DNA from: Laspinema palackyanum D2a
GTDB taxonomy: Bacteria > Cyanobacteriota > Cyanobacteriia > Cyanobacteriales > Laspinemataceae
DNA: 64,000 bases
Assembly: GCA_025370845.1 (NCBI GenBank)
Contig: JAMXFF010000022.1
Location: 60,270-124,269 of the forward strand
Direction of reading: 5' to 3'
Position 1 is the first letter of the stretch; each line of letters starts with the position of its first letter. Below, piece by piece: positions 9,611-18,079 of this stretch. A program made the position numbers and the translations under genes. The notes beneath the pieces are model-generated. The model was not told the origin of the DNA. It saw only the letters and a list, made by a program, of their open reading frames with translations, and did no database searches.

Positions 9611-9854
9611 GCCCCTGTTATAAATCCAGCCTCAAACTCACCGAAAAACTTAGCATTAGGGAGGAGTTGGCTAGGGTTGAACGGGGGAAATTAAAGGCAG
9701 TGAATTCCCACTCAATGGGTCAGTCACAATTTTCTGAGATAACAATGGACAAGTTGCCCAAAAGTATGTTAAAAATAACTTAAGATAGATTTCCATTTAA
9801 AATTTAGAGGTTGCGCCTAAAACCCTGTAAACTTTCATCGGATAATGATTCATC

Positions 9855-10598
9855 ATGACTATTAGCACGGAATCGTTTACCCCCCTGCCAGATCATACTC
9901 AACTACCCTGTGAGGATGGCACCTTTGTGCAGAACTTTCAAGAACACCCACAAAGCATCCTCTTGACTGATTCCATTCGTCCAGTTCTGGATGCCAAACA
10001 TCCCGATGGAAATTACTGTATCGGTCAAGATAGCGGGATTTACTGGCGAATCACCGACCCACCCCTGAAAGGTGCGAAAGCGCCGGATTGGTTCTATGTT
10101 CCCAATGTTCCTCCCACCTTGGGCGGACAACCGCGACGGTCCTATGTCTTGTGGCAAGAATTTATTCCCCCCCAGATTGTCATTGAATTTGTTTCGGGAA
10201 ATGGTTCCGAAGAACGAGATAGAACCCCTTGGGAAGGCAAATTCTGGATCTATGAAACCGTGATTCGATCCGCCTATTATGCGATTTATGAAGTTCAAAA
10301 AGCCAGCGTGGAAGTGTACAAGATAAACGGCGGTCATTATGAATTAATGCCAGCCAATGAACGGGGTCATTTCCTCATTCCAGAACTGGGGGTGGAACTG
10401 GGAATTTGGTCGGGATTGTATGGCAACATGGACCTTCCTTGGTTACGCTGGTGGGACAGTCAAGGAAATTTGCTGTTATACGGTCACGAACAGGCCGAAC
10501 AGGAACGCCAACGGGCCGAACAGGAACGCCAACGGGCCGATCGCCTTGCTGCACGTTTGCGGGAGTTGGGGGTTGACCCGGAGGAATTAGCTGATTAA
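9855..10598 (+). CDS. Uma2 family protein with C-terminal coiled-coil tail
   Basis: A 247-residue Uma2 (DUF820) protein. The core shows PDWFYVPNVPP, PQIVIEFVSGNGSEERD (active-site-like Glu) and an AYYAIYEV strand. After the core, residues ~210-247 are charged AEQERQRAEQERQRAD heptad-like repeats ending in LRELGVDPEEL, a tail seen in many cyanobacterial Uma2 proteins and presumed to oligomerise. The two AEQERQR units are also repeated at DNA level. It lies 90 bp upstream of the tubulin-like gene on the same strand, so co-transcription is possible. Function is unknown. Confidence 0.9.
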   Translation: MTISTESFTPLPDHTQLPCEDGTFVQNFQEHPQSILLTDSIRPVLDAKHPDGNYCIGQDSGIYWRITDPPLKGAKAPDWFYVPNVPPTLGGQPRRSYVLWQEFIPPQIVIEFVSGNGSEERDRTPWEGKFWIYETVIRSAYYAIYEVQKASVEVYKINGGHYELMPANERGHFLIPELGVELGIWSGLYGNMDLPWLRWWDSQGNLLLYGHEQAEQERQRAEQERQRADRLAARLRELGVDPEELAD

Positions 10599-10688
10599 CG
10601 GGTTCCTAGACAGTAAAAAACTCAGGTTTAGGGTGTCGGTTTGGACATCCTAACTCTCCTAATTTAGTCATTAATAAACAGGAAAAAT

Positions 10689-13600
10689 ATGGCAGCAGTT
10701 GATGAAAAAAGTATGGTTCCCACGGTTGTGGTGGGCGTGGGCGGAACGGGACATGAAGTGCTCTCCAGAGTCCGGCGTTTAGTGGAGGAAACTTACGGAA
10801 GTTTAGCGAATTTTCCCTTAATTAGCTTTTTGGTTATAGACACGGATAAAGAATATAAGGTCAGCAGTTCGGTGGCAGCGGGTTCAGCCTTTAAAGACCA
10901 TGAAAAATACTGGGCCAGTGTCAGTGGGCGGCAGGTGCGGGATATGATGTCGAATATGCAGAATTATCCCTGGATTGAACGCTGGTTTCCCACGGAATTA
11001 GAACGGAATATTAGTGCTATTGAAGCGGGGGCGGGACAAATTCGCGGCTGTGGTCGGTTTGCGTTTTTCTGCAACTATCATGGGATTCAGAAAGCCTTTG
11101 AACGGTCTTGCGATCGCATTAAAGGTCACGAGAATTATATGCTCGATCGCTACGGCATCAAAGTGGTGACTTCGGGGATTAATGTGTTTGTGATCGGGTC
11201 TCTCTCTGGGGGTACAGGCAGTGGAATGTTGATTGATATCGGTTACTGTATCAATCATTGGCTGAAAGGACAAGGTAGCCCGATGGTAACCGCGATCGCC
11301 CCATTACCTGCCGCCTTTGCTACCATTAACGTGGGCGATCGCGTCCTCGCCAATGGATATGCTGCCATGATGGAATTGAGCTATTTTTCCGACTATCGCA
11401 CGGAATATTTAGCCCAGTATAGTGGCAGTTTACTCGACGAAGTGCGATCGAATCGTGCCCCTTTTGATTTCACCTATTTAGTCGGCACAAAAAATGGCGA
11501 TAGTGAATTTACCCTCGACCAAATTCGCGAACTGATTTCTCAAAATATCTTTCTCGATTTAACCTCCGACTTCGCCCCCCATAAGCGATCAATTCGAGAT
11601 AATATCAAAGGCGCTTGGGCGCAAGCAGACCCCGGAGGACGAGGGTATCCCAAAAACTTCATGAGTTTTGGACTCTCCACCATTGAAATTCCCATTGCCC
11701 AAATTAGAACCTCCTTATCCAATCGCCTTGCTGCCGACTTTGTAAGCTGGTGGTTAAACGAAAGCGTCCTCTTACCGCCCCAAACCTTTGAGTTAGTCCA
11801 AAATGACATCCTCAAACGGATGCGCCTCACTGATATGGAGTTATTGTCGGATTTAGGGGCAGCAGGAGATAAATCTTATTTGGCAGAAATTTCCAGTTTT
11901 GTCAATAGCATTCGCAGTGAAATTACCCGAGAAAATCTCCTCCAATGTACCCAACAAGGGGTGATGGGAGTTGCGGGAACTGAAAAGGGTAAAATCCTCC
12001 AATTTGGGGATTTTTTACAGGAAAAAGTGGAAGAATACCGGGCCAATCACCTGCGAGAACTGAGTCCTGATGAACGATTGCATGGGGATTTCTTGCAGAA
12101 AATGTACGATAACCGCAATCGCATCATCCAACAGGGACGCCAATCCTTAGAAGAGGAATTTTATCGGATTATTGAAGACCGCAATCGGGGACCTAAATTT
12201 GCAGAAATCTTTCTCGTTAATGTGCGTCAAGTCTTCGATAATGCCGTTGAAAAGTTTCGGCGAGAAGCGGAGAAAGTCTGGCAACCGAATGAAGACAACC
12301 GCCGCAAACAGTATGAGGATGCTTTACAAGATATCGGCCATTTTAAAGATAAATTTGGCTTAACGAAACAAGCCAAGATGGAGGAGTATGCAGAAAAGGG
12401 ATTAGCGGGGTTAGAAGGGAGTTTAATTGCCACCATTCAGCGCAAAACGCGGTTTCTGGGGTTGGATACCATCGCCCGCTTACAGGAGCATTTAGATGAA
12501 TTAGAGCGCCGATTAGCCCGATGGACGCAGAAGATGCGCCAAACTCGCGATACCTTCGCCCATGAAGCGGATTCCCAAGCAGATAGTGCCGATGCGTTAA
12601 CAATTAATGGGATTAAATTATACGATCGCCAAGAACTGAATCAACTCTATCAAGACTTGATTGAACAATATACCAGTTCTACCGAAGGCAACAAGAGTCG
12701 CTATCAAACGGGACTGGATGGACTCTGTAGTAATTTATCTACTCAAGTTCTTGCGGATAGCAGTCCCTTGTGGAAACAAAACCGGGCAGCAGGGGAAACC
12801 ATGCGCCTGTTTGATGTCCAACAATTAGCGGAAGTTCAGGAAGAGGATTTCCAAGGAATTATTGCCGAAAAATCTCGCAATATTATCCATTTATCACCGA
12901 ATAGTAGTCGCATCAAACGGGAACTGGCAGCTTGCGATCGCCTGTTTAAAGTGTTTAATAATGATGCCGCTGAAATCCGCAATCAATTGGCGATCGCCTA
13001 CAGTAAATCCAAACCCGTTATCCTCCTCAATCCTGCCGTAATGACGGGACGAGATGCGGGATTTACCCCTGCCACAAATACCAAAGTTGCAGTAGTCGGA
13101 GGGCGCACTCCCACGGACCCTGCTGCCATTAAACTCCTCCCCTTATTAGAGGAACGAGTCGGCAGTTCCGATGCGGTTACCCCATTAGGAGAAGAAGAAC
13201 GCCATCGGGTCGTATTTGTGCAAGAAATGGGGGGATTTTCCTTGCGATGTATTGATGGAATGCAAGAATTGCGCCAGTCCTATCAAGACTGGAAAGGGCA
13301 AACCATTGAAGCAAAACGCGCCCAATTAAAAGGAGAAAGTAAAGACCCTCCGATTCCCGTTCATATCCAGAAAGAACCGCCATTTTGGGATATTTTTCCC
13401 GAGAATCCGGCAGTGTATCAATTGGTAGTGTTAGGGCGTTCTTTGAATGTCCTCCGCATCGAAGAAAATCGCCAAACGAAAGAGAACCTAGTCCGTTATA
13501 CTCGCCCAACCTCCATCGGTAGTGAAAATGTGGAGATATCTGCCACTTGGGAAGAAGCGGTACAAGTGCTAGAAGTCAACCAATGCCGAGGCGATCGCGA

Positions 13601-13967
13601 GGAAATTCAGCGCCAAGTTACTGCTAAACTGAACGCTGCGGAAACGGCAACCCAAAAGCGGGAATTGTATGAACATTTCATGGAGTATTTGGGGGAAAGA
13701 CAAACGGAACTGGAGAAAGAAGGCGGCAAAGATAGCTTGATTTATAAGCGAGAAGCCAAAATCATCCAACAGGCGATCGAAACCCATCAATTGCATCTCG
13801 CTGTCGCTGCATCTCCCGTCCCCCCAGCAACCGCCCCCACCGCCGTTGCCACCCCCACTGATGCACCCCCACAAACCCATGTATTCTGCACCAAATGCGG
13901 CACTAAAAACCCAGCTAATTCTAAGTTTTGTTTTAAGTGCGGCAATCAATTAGTGTCTTTGGGTTAA
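10689..13967 (+). CDS. Tubulin/FtsZ-superfamily protein with C-terminal zinc ribbon
   Basis: This 1092-residue protein starts with a Rossmann-like GTP-binding segment (VVVGVGGTGHEVL, residues 13-25) and carries the tubulin signature loop GGTGSG at 174-179, within VIGSLSGGTGSGM. It resembles the large Tubulin_2 / FtsZ-like group proposed in comparative genomics to act in membrane remodelling; no function is proven. The middle (~400-720) is long, charged and helical. A Pro/Ala/Thr-rich linker (~1035-1060) leads to a zinc ribbon with Cys 1067, 1070, 1081 and 1084. AGGAAAA lies just before ATG 10689 and a strong terminator follows, so it may end a transcript. The usual partner genes of this family (membrane or vWA proteins) are not visible; the neighbours are Uma2 genes. 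Confidence 0.85.
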   Translation: MAAVDEKSMVPTVVVGVGGTGHEVLSRVRRLVEETYGSLANFPLISFLVIDTDKEYKVSSSVAAGSAFKDHEKYWASVSGRQVRDMMSNMQNYPWIERWFPTELERNISAIEAGAGQIRGCGRFAFFCNYHGIQKAFERSCDRIKGHENYMLDRYGIKVVTSGINVFVIGSLSGGTGSGMLIDIGYCINHWLKGQGSPMVTAIAPLPAAFATINVGDRVLANGYAAMMELSYFSDYRTEYLAQYSGSLLDEVRSNRAPFDFTYLVGTKNGDSEFTLDQIRELISQNIFLDLTSDFAPHKRSIRDNIKGAWAQADPGGRGYPKNFMSFGLSTIEIPIAQIRTSLSNRLAADFVSWWLNESVLLPPQTFELVQNDILKRMRLTDMELLSDLGAAGDKSYLAEISSFVNSIRSEITRENLLQCTQQGVMGVAGTEKGKILQFGDFLQEKVEEYRANHLRELSPDERLHGDFLQKMYDNRNRIIQQGRQSLEEEFYRIIEDRNRGPKFAEIFLVNVRQVFDNAVEKFRREAEKVWQPNEDNRRKQYEDALQDIGHFKDKFGLTKQAKMEEYAEKGLAGLEGSLIATIQRKTRFLGLDTIARLQEHLDELERRLARWTQKMRQTRDTFAHEADSQADSADALTINGIKLYDRQELNQLYQDLIEQYTSSTEGNKSRYQTGLDGLCSNLSTQVLADSSPLWKQNRAAGETMRLFDVQQLAEVQEEDFQGIIAEKSRNIIHLSPNSSRIKRELAACDRLFKVFNNDAAEIRNQLAIAYSKSKPVILLNPAVMTGRDAGFTPATNTKVAVVGGRTPTDPAAIKLLPLLEERVGSSDAVTPLGEEERHRVVFVQEMGGFSLRCIDGMQELRQSYQDWKGQTIEAKRAQLKGESKDPPIPVHIQKEPPFWDIFPENPAVYQLVVLGRSLNVLRIEENRQTKENLVRYTRPTSIGSENVEISATWEEAVQVLEVNQCRGDREEIQRQVTAKLNAAETATQKRELYEHFMEYLGERQTELEKEGGKDSLIYKREAKIIQQAIETHQLHLAVAASPVPPATAPTAVATPTDAPPQTHVFCTKCGTKNPANSKFCFKCGNQLVSLG

Positions 13968-14000
13968 CCGTTACCAACTGATTCAATTCAATCCATAAAA

Positions 14001-14024
14001 AAGCCCGCATTGGCGGGCTTTTAC
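14001..14024 (+). terminator. Rho-independent terminator after the tubulin-like gene
   Basis: AAGCCCGC (14001-14008), loop ATTG, GCGGGCTT (14013-14020), then a short T-run continuing from the stem. It lies 34 bp after the stop at 13967. An A-run precedes it, so it could also serve the minus-strand gene ending at 14066. Confidence 0.85.
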
Positions 14025-14065
14025 TGCATCTAAGAATTGCATAGAGTAAAGGCTGAATTAAAATT

Positions 14066-14266
14066 CTACATAACTTTCCATTGCTGGCGAAGTAAGGAAA
14101 CAAAGGTATTGTATCCTTGAGAATTCCCCGGGGAGTCGGGAATAAAATATTGGGGAAATTCTTTATAACAACGCCATTGTTCATGGGGTTTCATCCGGAG
14201 ATACAAGACGCGACCCATTGTGCCATCGGGTTTCCATGTCATTTGTCCTTGGTTCGGTAAAGACAT
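14066..14266 (-). CDS. Small conserved-looking protein of unknown function
   Basis: A 66-residue basic protein beginning MSLPNQGQMTWKPDGTMGR, rich in Trp, Arg and Tyr (EQWRCYKEFPQYF), with no membrane segment. ATG 14266 follows a GGAGAAAA box at proper spacing, which supports it as real against the overlapping frame. The family is not one I can name. It converges on the tubulin-like gene across a shared hairpin. Confidence 0.65.
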   Translation of the reverse strand: MSLPNQGQMTWKPDGTMGRVLYLRMKPHEQWRCYKEFPQYFIPDSPGNSQGYNTFVSLLRQQWKVM

Positions 14267-14497
14267 AATTTTTTCTCCATTTCTCTTGAAAAATCGAGAT
14301 TTATGCGGGTCTATTATGGCAAGTTTTAATCAAGAATTTGTGACTATTACTACCATTTTGACCCTAAAAAGAGGATATTTTTTCGACTGAACAGCGGATA
14401 TTGATGTTCCCCATTCTAGCCGATCGCCCATTTCCGTCAATCCTCGGGCAATACAACTGGTGTACAATACCTGTAGACCTATTGTTTTTGGAATGTG

Positions 14498-15079
14498 ATG
14501 ATGATTCCTACGGCTAAACGGTTCACGATTCAGGAATATCACCGCCTCACGGAATTGGGCTTTTTCCAGGAGGGCGATCGCGTTGAACTGATTCAAGGAG
14601 AAATGATTCAGATGGCAGCTAAAGGGACGGCCCATACCACGGTTACGAAACGGTTACTCAGAGCGTTAGGGCAACGGCTGGGAGAGCGTGCTACTATGCA
14701 AATTCAAGATCCTTTATTTCTCGCACCCAATAGTGAACCCGAACCGGATATTGCGCTGGTGAAAAATCGGGCCGATGACTATTTATCGGGACATCCCACC
14801 CCAGAGGATGTCATCCTGGTGATTGAAATTGCCGATTCTTCTTGGCGTTACGATCGCGAGGTGAAATTGCCCCTCTATGCCAAGTCAGGGATTGCTGACT
14901 ATTGGATTTTTAATTTAGTCAACAATACCCTGGAATGCTACGGTGAACCCTATCAGGATAATCGAGAAAGTTTCGGCTATCGTCAGCGTCGAATTGTTTT
15001 ACCCAATGAACAGGTTCCTTTGCCTGGATTGTCAGATATATTATTGGATTTGGTTGAAATATTTCCCCCTCAAAGTTAG
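14498..15079 (+). CDS. Uma2 family protein
   Basis: A 193-residue DUF820/Uma2 protein. Motifs in order: FTIQEYHRLTELGFF, GDRVELIQGEMIQM, the acidic EPEPDIALVK strand, DVILVIEIADSSWRYDR and YWIFNLVNNTLECY. The Asp of EPDIAL and Glu of VIEIAD are the expected active-site positions. Start codons GTG 14495, ATG 14498 and ATG 14501 lie in a row; ATG 14498 was taken. It ends 24 bp before the two-hairpin repeat at 15104. Confidence 0.9.
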   Translation: MMIPTAKRFTIQEYHRLTELGFFQEGDRVELIQGEMIQMAAKGTAHTTVTKRLLRALGQRLGERATMQIQDPLFLAPNSEPEPDIALVKNRADDYLSGHPTPEDVILVIEIADSSWRYDREVKLPLYAKSGIADYWIFNLVNNTLECYGEPYQDNRESFGYRQRRIVLPNEQVPLPGLSDILLDLVEIFPPQS

Positions 15080-15103
15080 GTTAGGAAATGATGTTGATAG
15101 AGT

Positions 15104-15158
15104 AGCCTGCGGAGGCAGGCTTTGTCCGTATAGCCCCACCCTTTAGGGTGCGGGTTTT
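15104..15158. repeat. Two-hairpin repeat unit, copy 1
   Basis: Hairpin 1 is AGCCTGC-GGAG-GCAGGCT (15104-15121). A linker of the form TTGTCCGTATAG follows, then hairpin 2 (CCCACCC-TTTA-GGGTGCGGG) and a T-run. Copies occur at 49156-49213 (same strand) and 43153-43208 (reverse). The stems differ between copies but stay paired. Here the unit sits between two converging genes, so it may act as a terminator. Confidence 0.8.
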
Positions 15159-15181
15159 TATTGTGAATACCGGATTCCGTA

Positions 15182-16699
15182 TTATTCGGGAAGCCGTTGA
15201 TAAGTTCCAGTTAAGGTTTTCAGACGACTACGAAGTTCTGGAGATAAATCTTCCGGTTTATAACGCCAGGACCAATTTCCTTCCGATTTACCCGGTGCAT
15301 TCATGCGCGCATCGTTGCCTAATCCTAAAACATCTTGAAATTGAGCAATGGATTGATTCGCGATCGTACTCCATCCTAAGCGGATTAACTCCCAATGAAT
15401 TTCTTTTTCTGCCGATTGGGGTTTATCTAAATAACGCCAGAGTTTTTCTTTGGCTTCGGCGGGCAGTTGTTGATACCATCCCACAGTGGTATCATTGTCA
15501 TGGGTTCCTGGATAAACGACAAAATTTTGATTCTTGTAGTTATGAGGCAGAAAATGCAGTTCGGGATGGGACTCAAAGGCAAATTGTAATATTTTCATGC
15601 CAGGAAAATCGAAATGCTCTCGCAGTGCATCAACTTCTGGGGTAATCAGTCCCAAATCTTCGGCAATGATGGGCAATTTGCCTAATTTGTTACCAATCAC
15701 TTCAAAAAATTCTATTCCCGGTCCTTTTAACCATTGCCCATTTTTGGCGGTTTTTTCTCCTTTGGGAACAGCCCAAAATGCTTCAAATCCCCGGAAATGG
15801 TCAATTCGCAATAAGTCTACGGCATCAAAGGTGGTTCTAAAGCGCTCAACCCACCACTCAAACTCAGTCTCTTTTAATTTCTCCCAATTATAAACCGGAT
15901 TTCCCCAAAGCTGCCCGGTTTCTGGGGCAAAATAATCCGGTGGAACTCCTGCCATGAGGGAAGTTTCTCCGGTTTCTTCTTCTAAGTAAAATAGTTCAGA
16001 ATGGGCCCAGACATCGGCACTATCATGGGCGACATAAATGGGAATATCGCCGACAATTTGCACATTTTTTTCGTTGGCATACTGTTTTAACGCTTGCCAT
16101 TGCTGGTCAAATTCAAATTGCAAAAATTTATAAAAACTAAGGCGATCGCTGAGTTCTTGACGGATGGTTTCTAGGGCTTCGGCTTGGTGTTTTCGGACTG
16201 CTATAGGTTCCCATGAGTTCCATGCGGCACTATGATTTTTCTCTTTGAGGGCCATGAATAAGGCATAGTCCTCAATCCAATAGGCGGTGCGATCGCAAAA
16301 CTTTTCAAGTTCCTGATGCTGTTCAGCCGTGGCGTTGGTTTTAAAATTTTGATAAGCGGTTTTTAACCATTTCATCTTAACCGGAATCACCTTCTCAAAA
16401 TCAACATATTCTTTGGGAAAATCCGGGAGTTGGACTAAATCTTCCTCAGCAAGTAAACCTTTTTTTGGCAGATGTTCTGGACAAATCAACATGGGATTTC
16501 CGGCAAAGGCGGAATAGGACATATAGGGGGAATTGCCATACCCTGTTGGACTCAAGGGTAAAACTTGCCAGAGTTGTTGTCCACTTTCGGCCAGAAAGTC
16601 AACAAACTGATACGCTTGTGCCCCGAAGTCTCCGATACCATATCGACTGGGAAAGGAGGTGGGATGTAATAAAATACCGCTGCTTCTAGGAAAAGACAT
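15182..16699 (-). CDS. malQ: 4-alpha-glucanotransferase (amylomaltase, GH77)
   Basis: The 505-residue enzyme transfers alpha-1,4-glucan segments between maltooligosaccharides and works in glycogen or maltodextrin turnover in the cytoplasm. Family marks include GILLHPTSFPSRYGIGDFG at the N-terminus, WQVLPLSPTGYGNSPY, LLRIDHFRGFEAFW with the catalytic nucleophile Asp, IIAEDLG with the acid/base Glu, and YPGTHDNDT. Full length for the family and ATG start at 16699. Downstream lies the two-hairpin repeat, and upstream a 350-bp gap. Confidence 0.95.
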   Translation of the reverse strand: MSFPRSSGILLHPTSFPSRYGIGDFGAQAYQFVDFLAESGQQLWQVLPLSPTGYGNSPYMSYSAFAGNPMLICPEHLPKKGLLAEEDLVQLPDFPKEYVDFEKVIPVKMKWLKTAYQNFKTNATAEQHQELEKFCDRTAYWIEDYALFMALKEKNHSAAWNSWEPIAVRKHQAEALETIRQELSDRLSFYKFLQFEFDQQWQALKQYANEKNVQIVGDIPIYVAHDSADVWAHSELFYLEEETGETSLMAGVPPDYFAPETGQLWGNPVYNWEKLKETEFEWWVERFRTTFDAVDLLRIDHFRGFEAFWAVPKGEKTAKNGQWLKGPGIEFFEVIGNKLGKLPIIAEDLGLITPEVDALREHFDFPGMKILQFAFESHPELHFLPHNYKNQNFVVYPGTHDNDTTVGWYQQLPAEAKEKLWRYLDKPQSAEKEIHWELIRLGWSTIANQSIAQFQDVLGLGNDARMNAPGKSEGNWSWRYKPEDLSPELRSRLKTLTGTYQRLPE

Positions 16700-17050
16700 G
16701 ATTATACCAAAATTGGGGTTTAAATGAAGGTTTTTAGAAAAGCTAACCCTTCTAAAAATACATACGGGCGGGGTTTATAGAGTTTTATGAATTGGATTTT
16801 AACTCCCAATACTCTATAAATTTTAACGGATTTAGAGGTAGGGGGATCTACCCCGGGGATGATTTGAAATCAGTGGAAATAAAAAATAACTCGAATGGCG
16901 GGGTTTGGTGTAAAACAGTCGCCTGAATCCGGTTCAGAAAGTTGACTCAATTATATCGATAGATAGAGACGCCTTGGGGGGAATCTGTGCTAACGTAAAT
17001 CGAAACTGGATTGAGCCGATTTGTCGAGCCTCATCATTGGAGAAATACTC
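16700..17050. other. Divergent intergenic region with one inverted repeat
   Basis: The gap separates malQ from the acetoacetate-decarboxylase-like gene. TTTATAGAGT at 16774-16783 is exactly complementary to ACTCTATAAA at 16811-16820, around a 27-nt spacer. It may be an operator or part of a degenerate small element. No gene is supported. Confidence 0.5.
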
Positions 17051-17713
17051 ATGCCTTACCCCTGTGCACCTTGGACACTTAAAGGCCGTGCCGTGCAAAC
17101 TCTCCATCCCATTGATACCCGTCGAGTGCGATCGCTGGTTCCCGCAGATTTGGCGATTGTAGAGATTTTCCCGGGAAAAACTGTGGGAGGGATTTATTGT
17201 GCTAAATATGGGGCAGGGTCAACTTTATTATATAATGAATTAATTGTGGTTTCTGCATTAGTGCGCCACCGGATGCAGTTTGGAGCGTGGATTTCTCATA
17301 TTTATGTGGACCATCCTGATTCAGTCGCCGGGGGTCGAGAAATTTGGGGATTGCCGAAAGAATTAGCCCAATTTATTTGGGAAAAAGACGATCGCGATCG
17401 CGTGATGGTTCGACAAGGCGATCGCCTGCTCTGTAGTCTCGATTTTAGCCTTAAAACATTCCGGTTTCCCATGCCATTTGCCTTTCCTAGTTTTAGCACC
17501 CTGGGTTCTAATTTACTCTTGTTTCCCGGGGAATTAACTTCTCATATTGGTTTAGTTGAGAGTAGATTGGTGATTCCTCCGGAGAGTCCTTTTTCGATGT
17601 TAAATTTGTCAAACCCTTGGTTGACCTTTTCTTGTGAAGACTTACGATTGGTTGCCGGTGCGCCAAAAGTGATTCAGGAAAGGGCAACTACTACCCCTTA
17701 TGCTCCAGCATAA
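17051..17713 (+). CDS. Acetoacetate decarboxylase-like protein
   Basis: The 220-residue protein fits the ADC-like beta-cone fold: PADLAIVEIFPGKTVGGIY, YNELIVVSALVR, and IYVDHPDSVAGGREIWGLPKELA. The Lys in GLPKE corresponds to the Schiff-base Lys region of acetoacetate decarboxylase, but distant ADC-fold members act on other keto compounds or pigments, so the substrate is not assigned. ATG 17051 has GGAG nine bases upstream (17039-17042) and is preferred over a TTG at 17021. The gene is followed directly by palindromic repeats. Confidence 0.78.
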   Translation: MPYPCAPWTLKGRAVQTLHPIDTRRVRSLVPADLAIVEIFPGKTVGGIYCAKYGAGSTLLYNELIVVSALVRHRMQFGAWISHIYVDHPDSVAGGREIWGLPKELAQFIWEKDDRDRVMVRQGDRLLCSLDFSLKTFRFPMPFAFPSFSTLGSNLLLFPGELTSHIGLVESRLVIPPESPFSMLNLSNPWLTFSCEDLRLVAGAPKVIQERATTTPYAPA

Positions 17714-18079
17714 AGTTTGTAGTAACGACTTCAGTCGTTCTCTCCTTCATGTTCTTCATGTTTTTCATGTTCTTCATGTTCGTAGTAACGACTTCAGTCG
17801 TTCTCTCCTTCATGTTCGTAGTAACGACTTCAGTCGTTCTCTTCCCCAGTTCATAATCACCATTTACTACCGAAGTTAAGCCGGAAAAAGTCTAAAAAAT
17901 AGATTCAATTAGGTTTCGGGAGAAAGTTGTAGTAGCGAACGAACGGAAGATGACGACTGAAGTCGTCACTACGAACTAAGAGAACGCCTGAAGGCGTTAC
18001 TACGAACTAAGAGAATGAACTTTTTATCCCTGTTTGTAGTAACGACTTCAGTCGTTTCTTCCCTATTTATTCCCCCCAA
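17714..18079. repeat. Cluster of six TTCA-loop palindromes with covarying stems
   Basis: Copies at 17724-17739, 17787-17802, 17823-17838 and 18041-18056 read AACGAC-TTCA-GTCGTT. The copy at 17952-17967 reads GACGAC-TGAA-GTCGTC and the one at 17983-17998 reads AACGCC-TGAA-GGCGTT. Most are flanked by GTAGT/ACTAC. The stem changes are compensated on the other arm. A TTCATGT microrepeat lies at about 17746-17782. The cluster fills the space between two converging genes. Confidence 0.88.

Noticed and set aside
14330..14635. 101-codon minus-strand frame
   Set aside because: It overlaps the start of a well-supported Uma2 gene and has no recognisable sequence.
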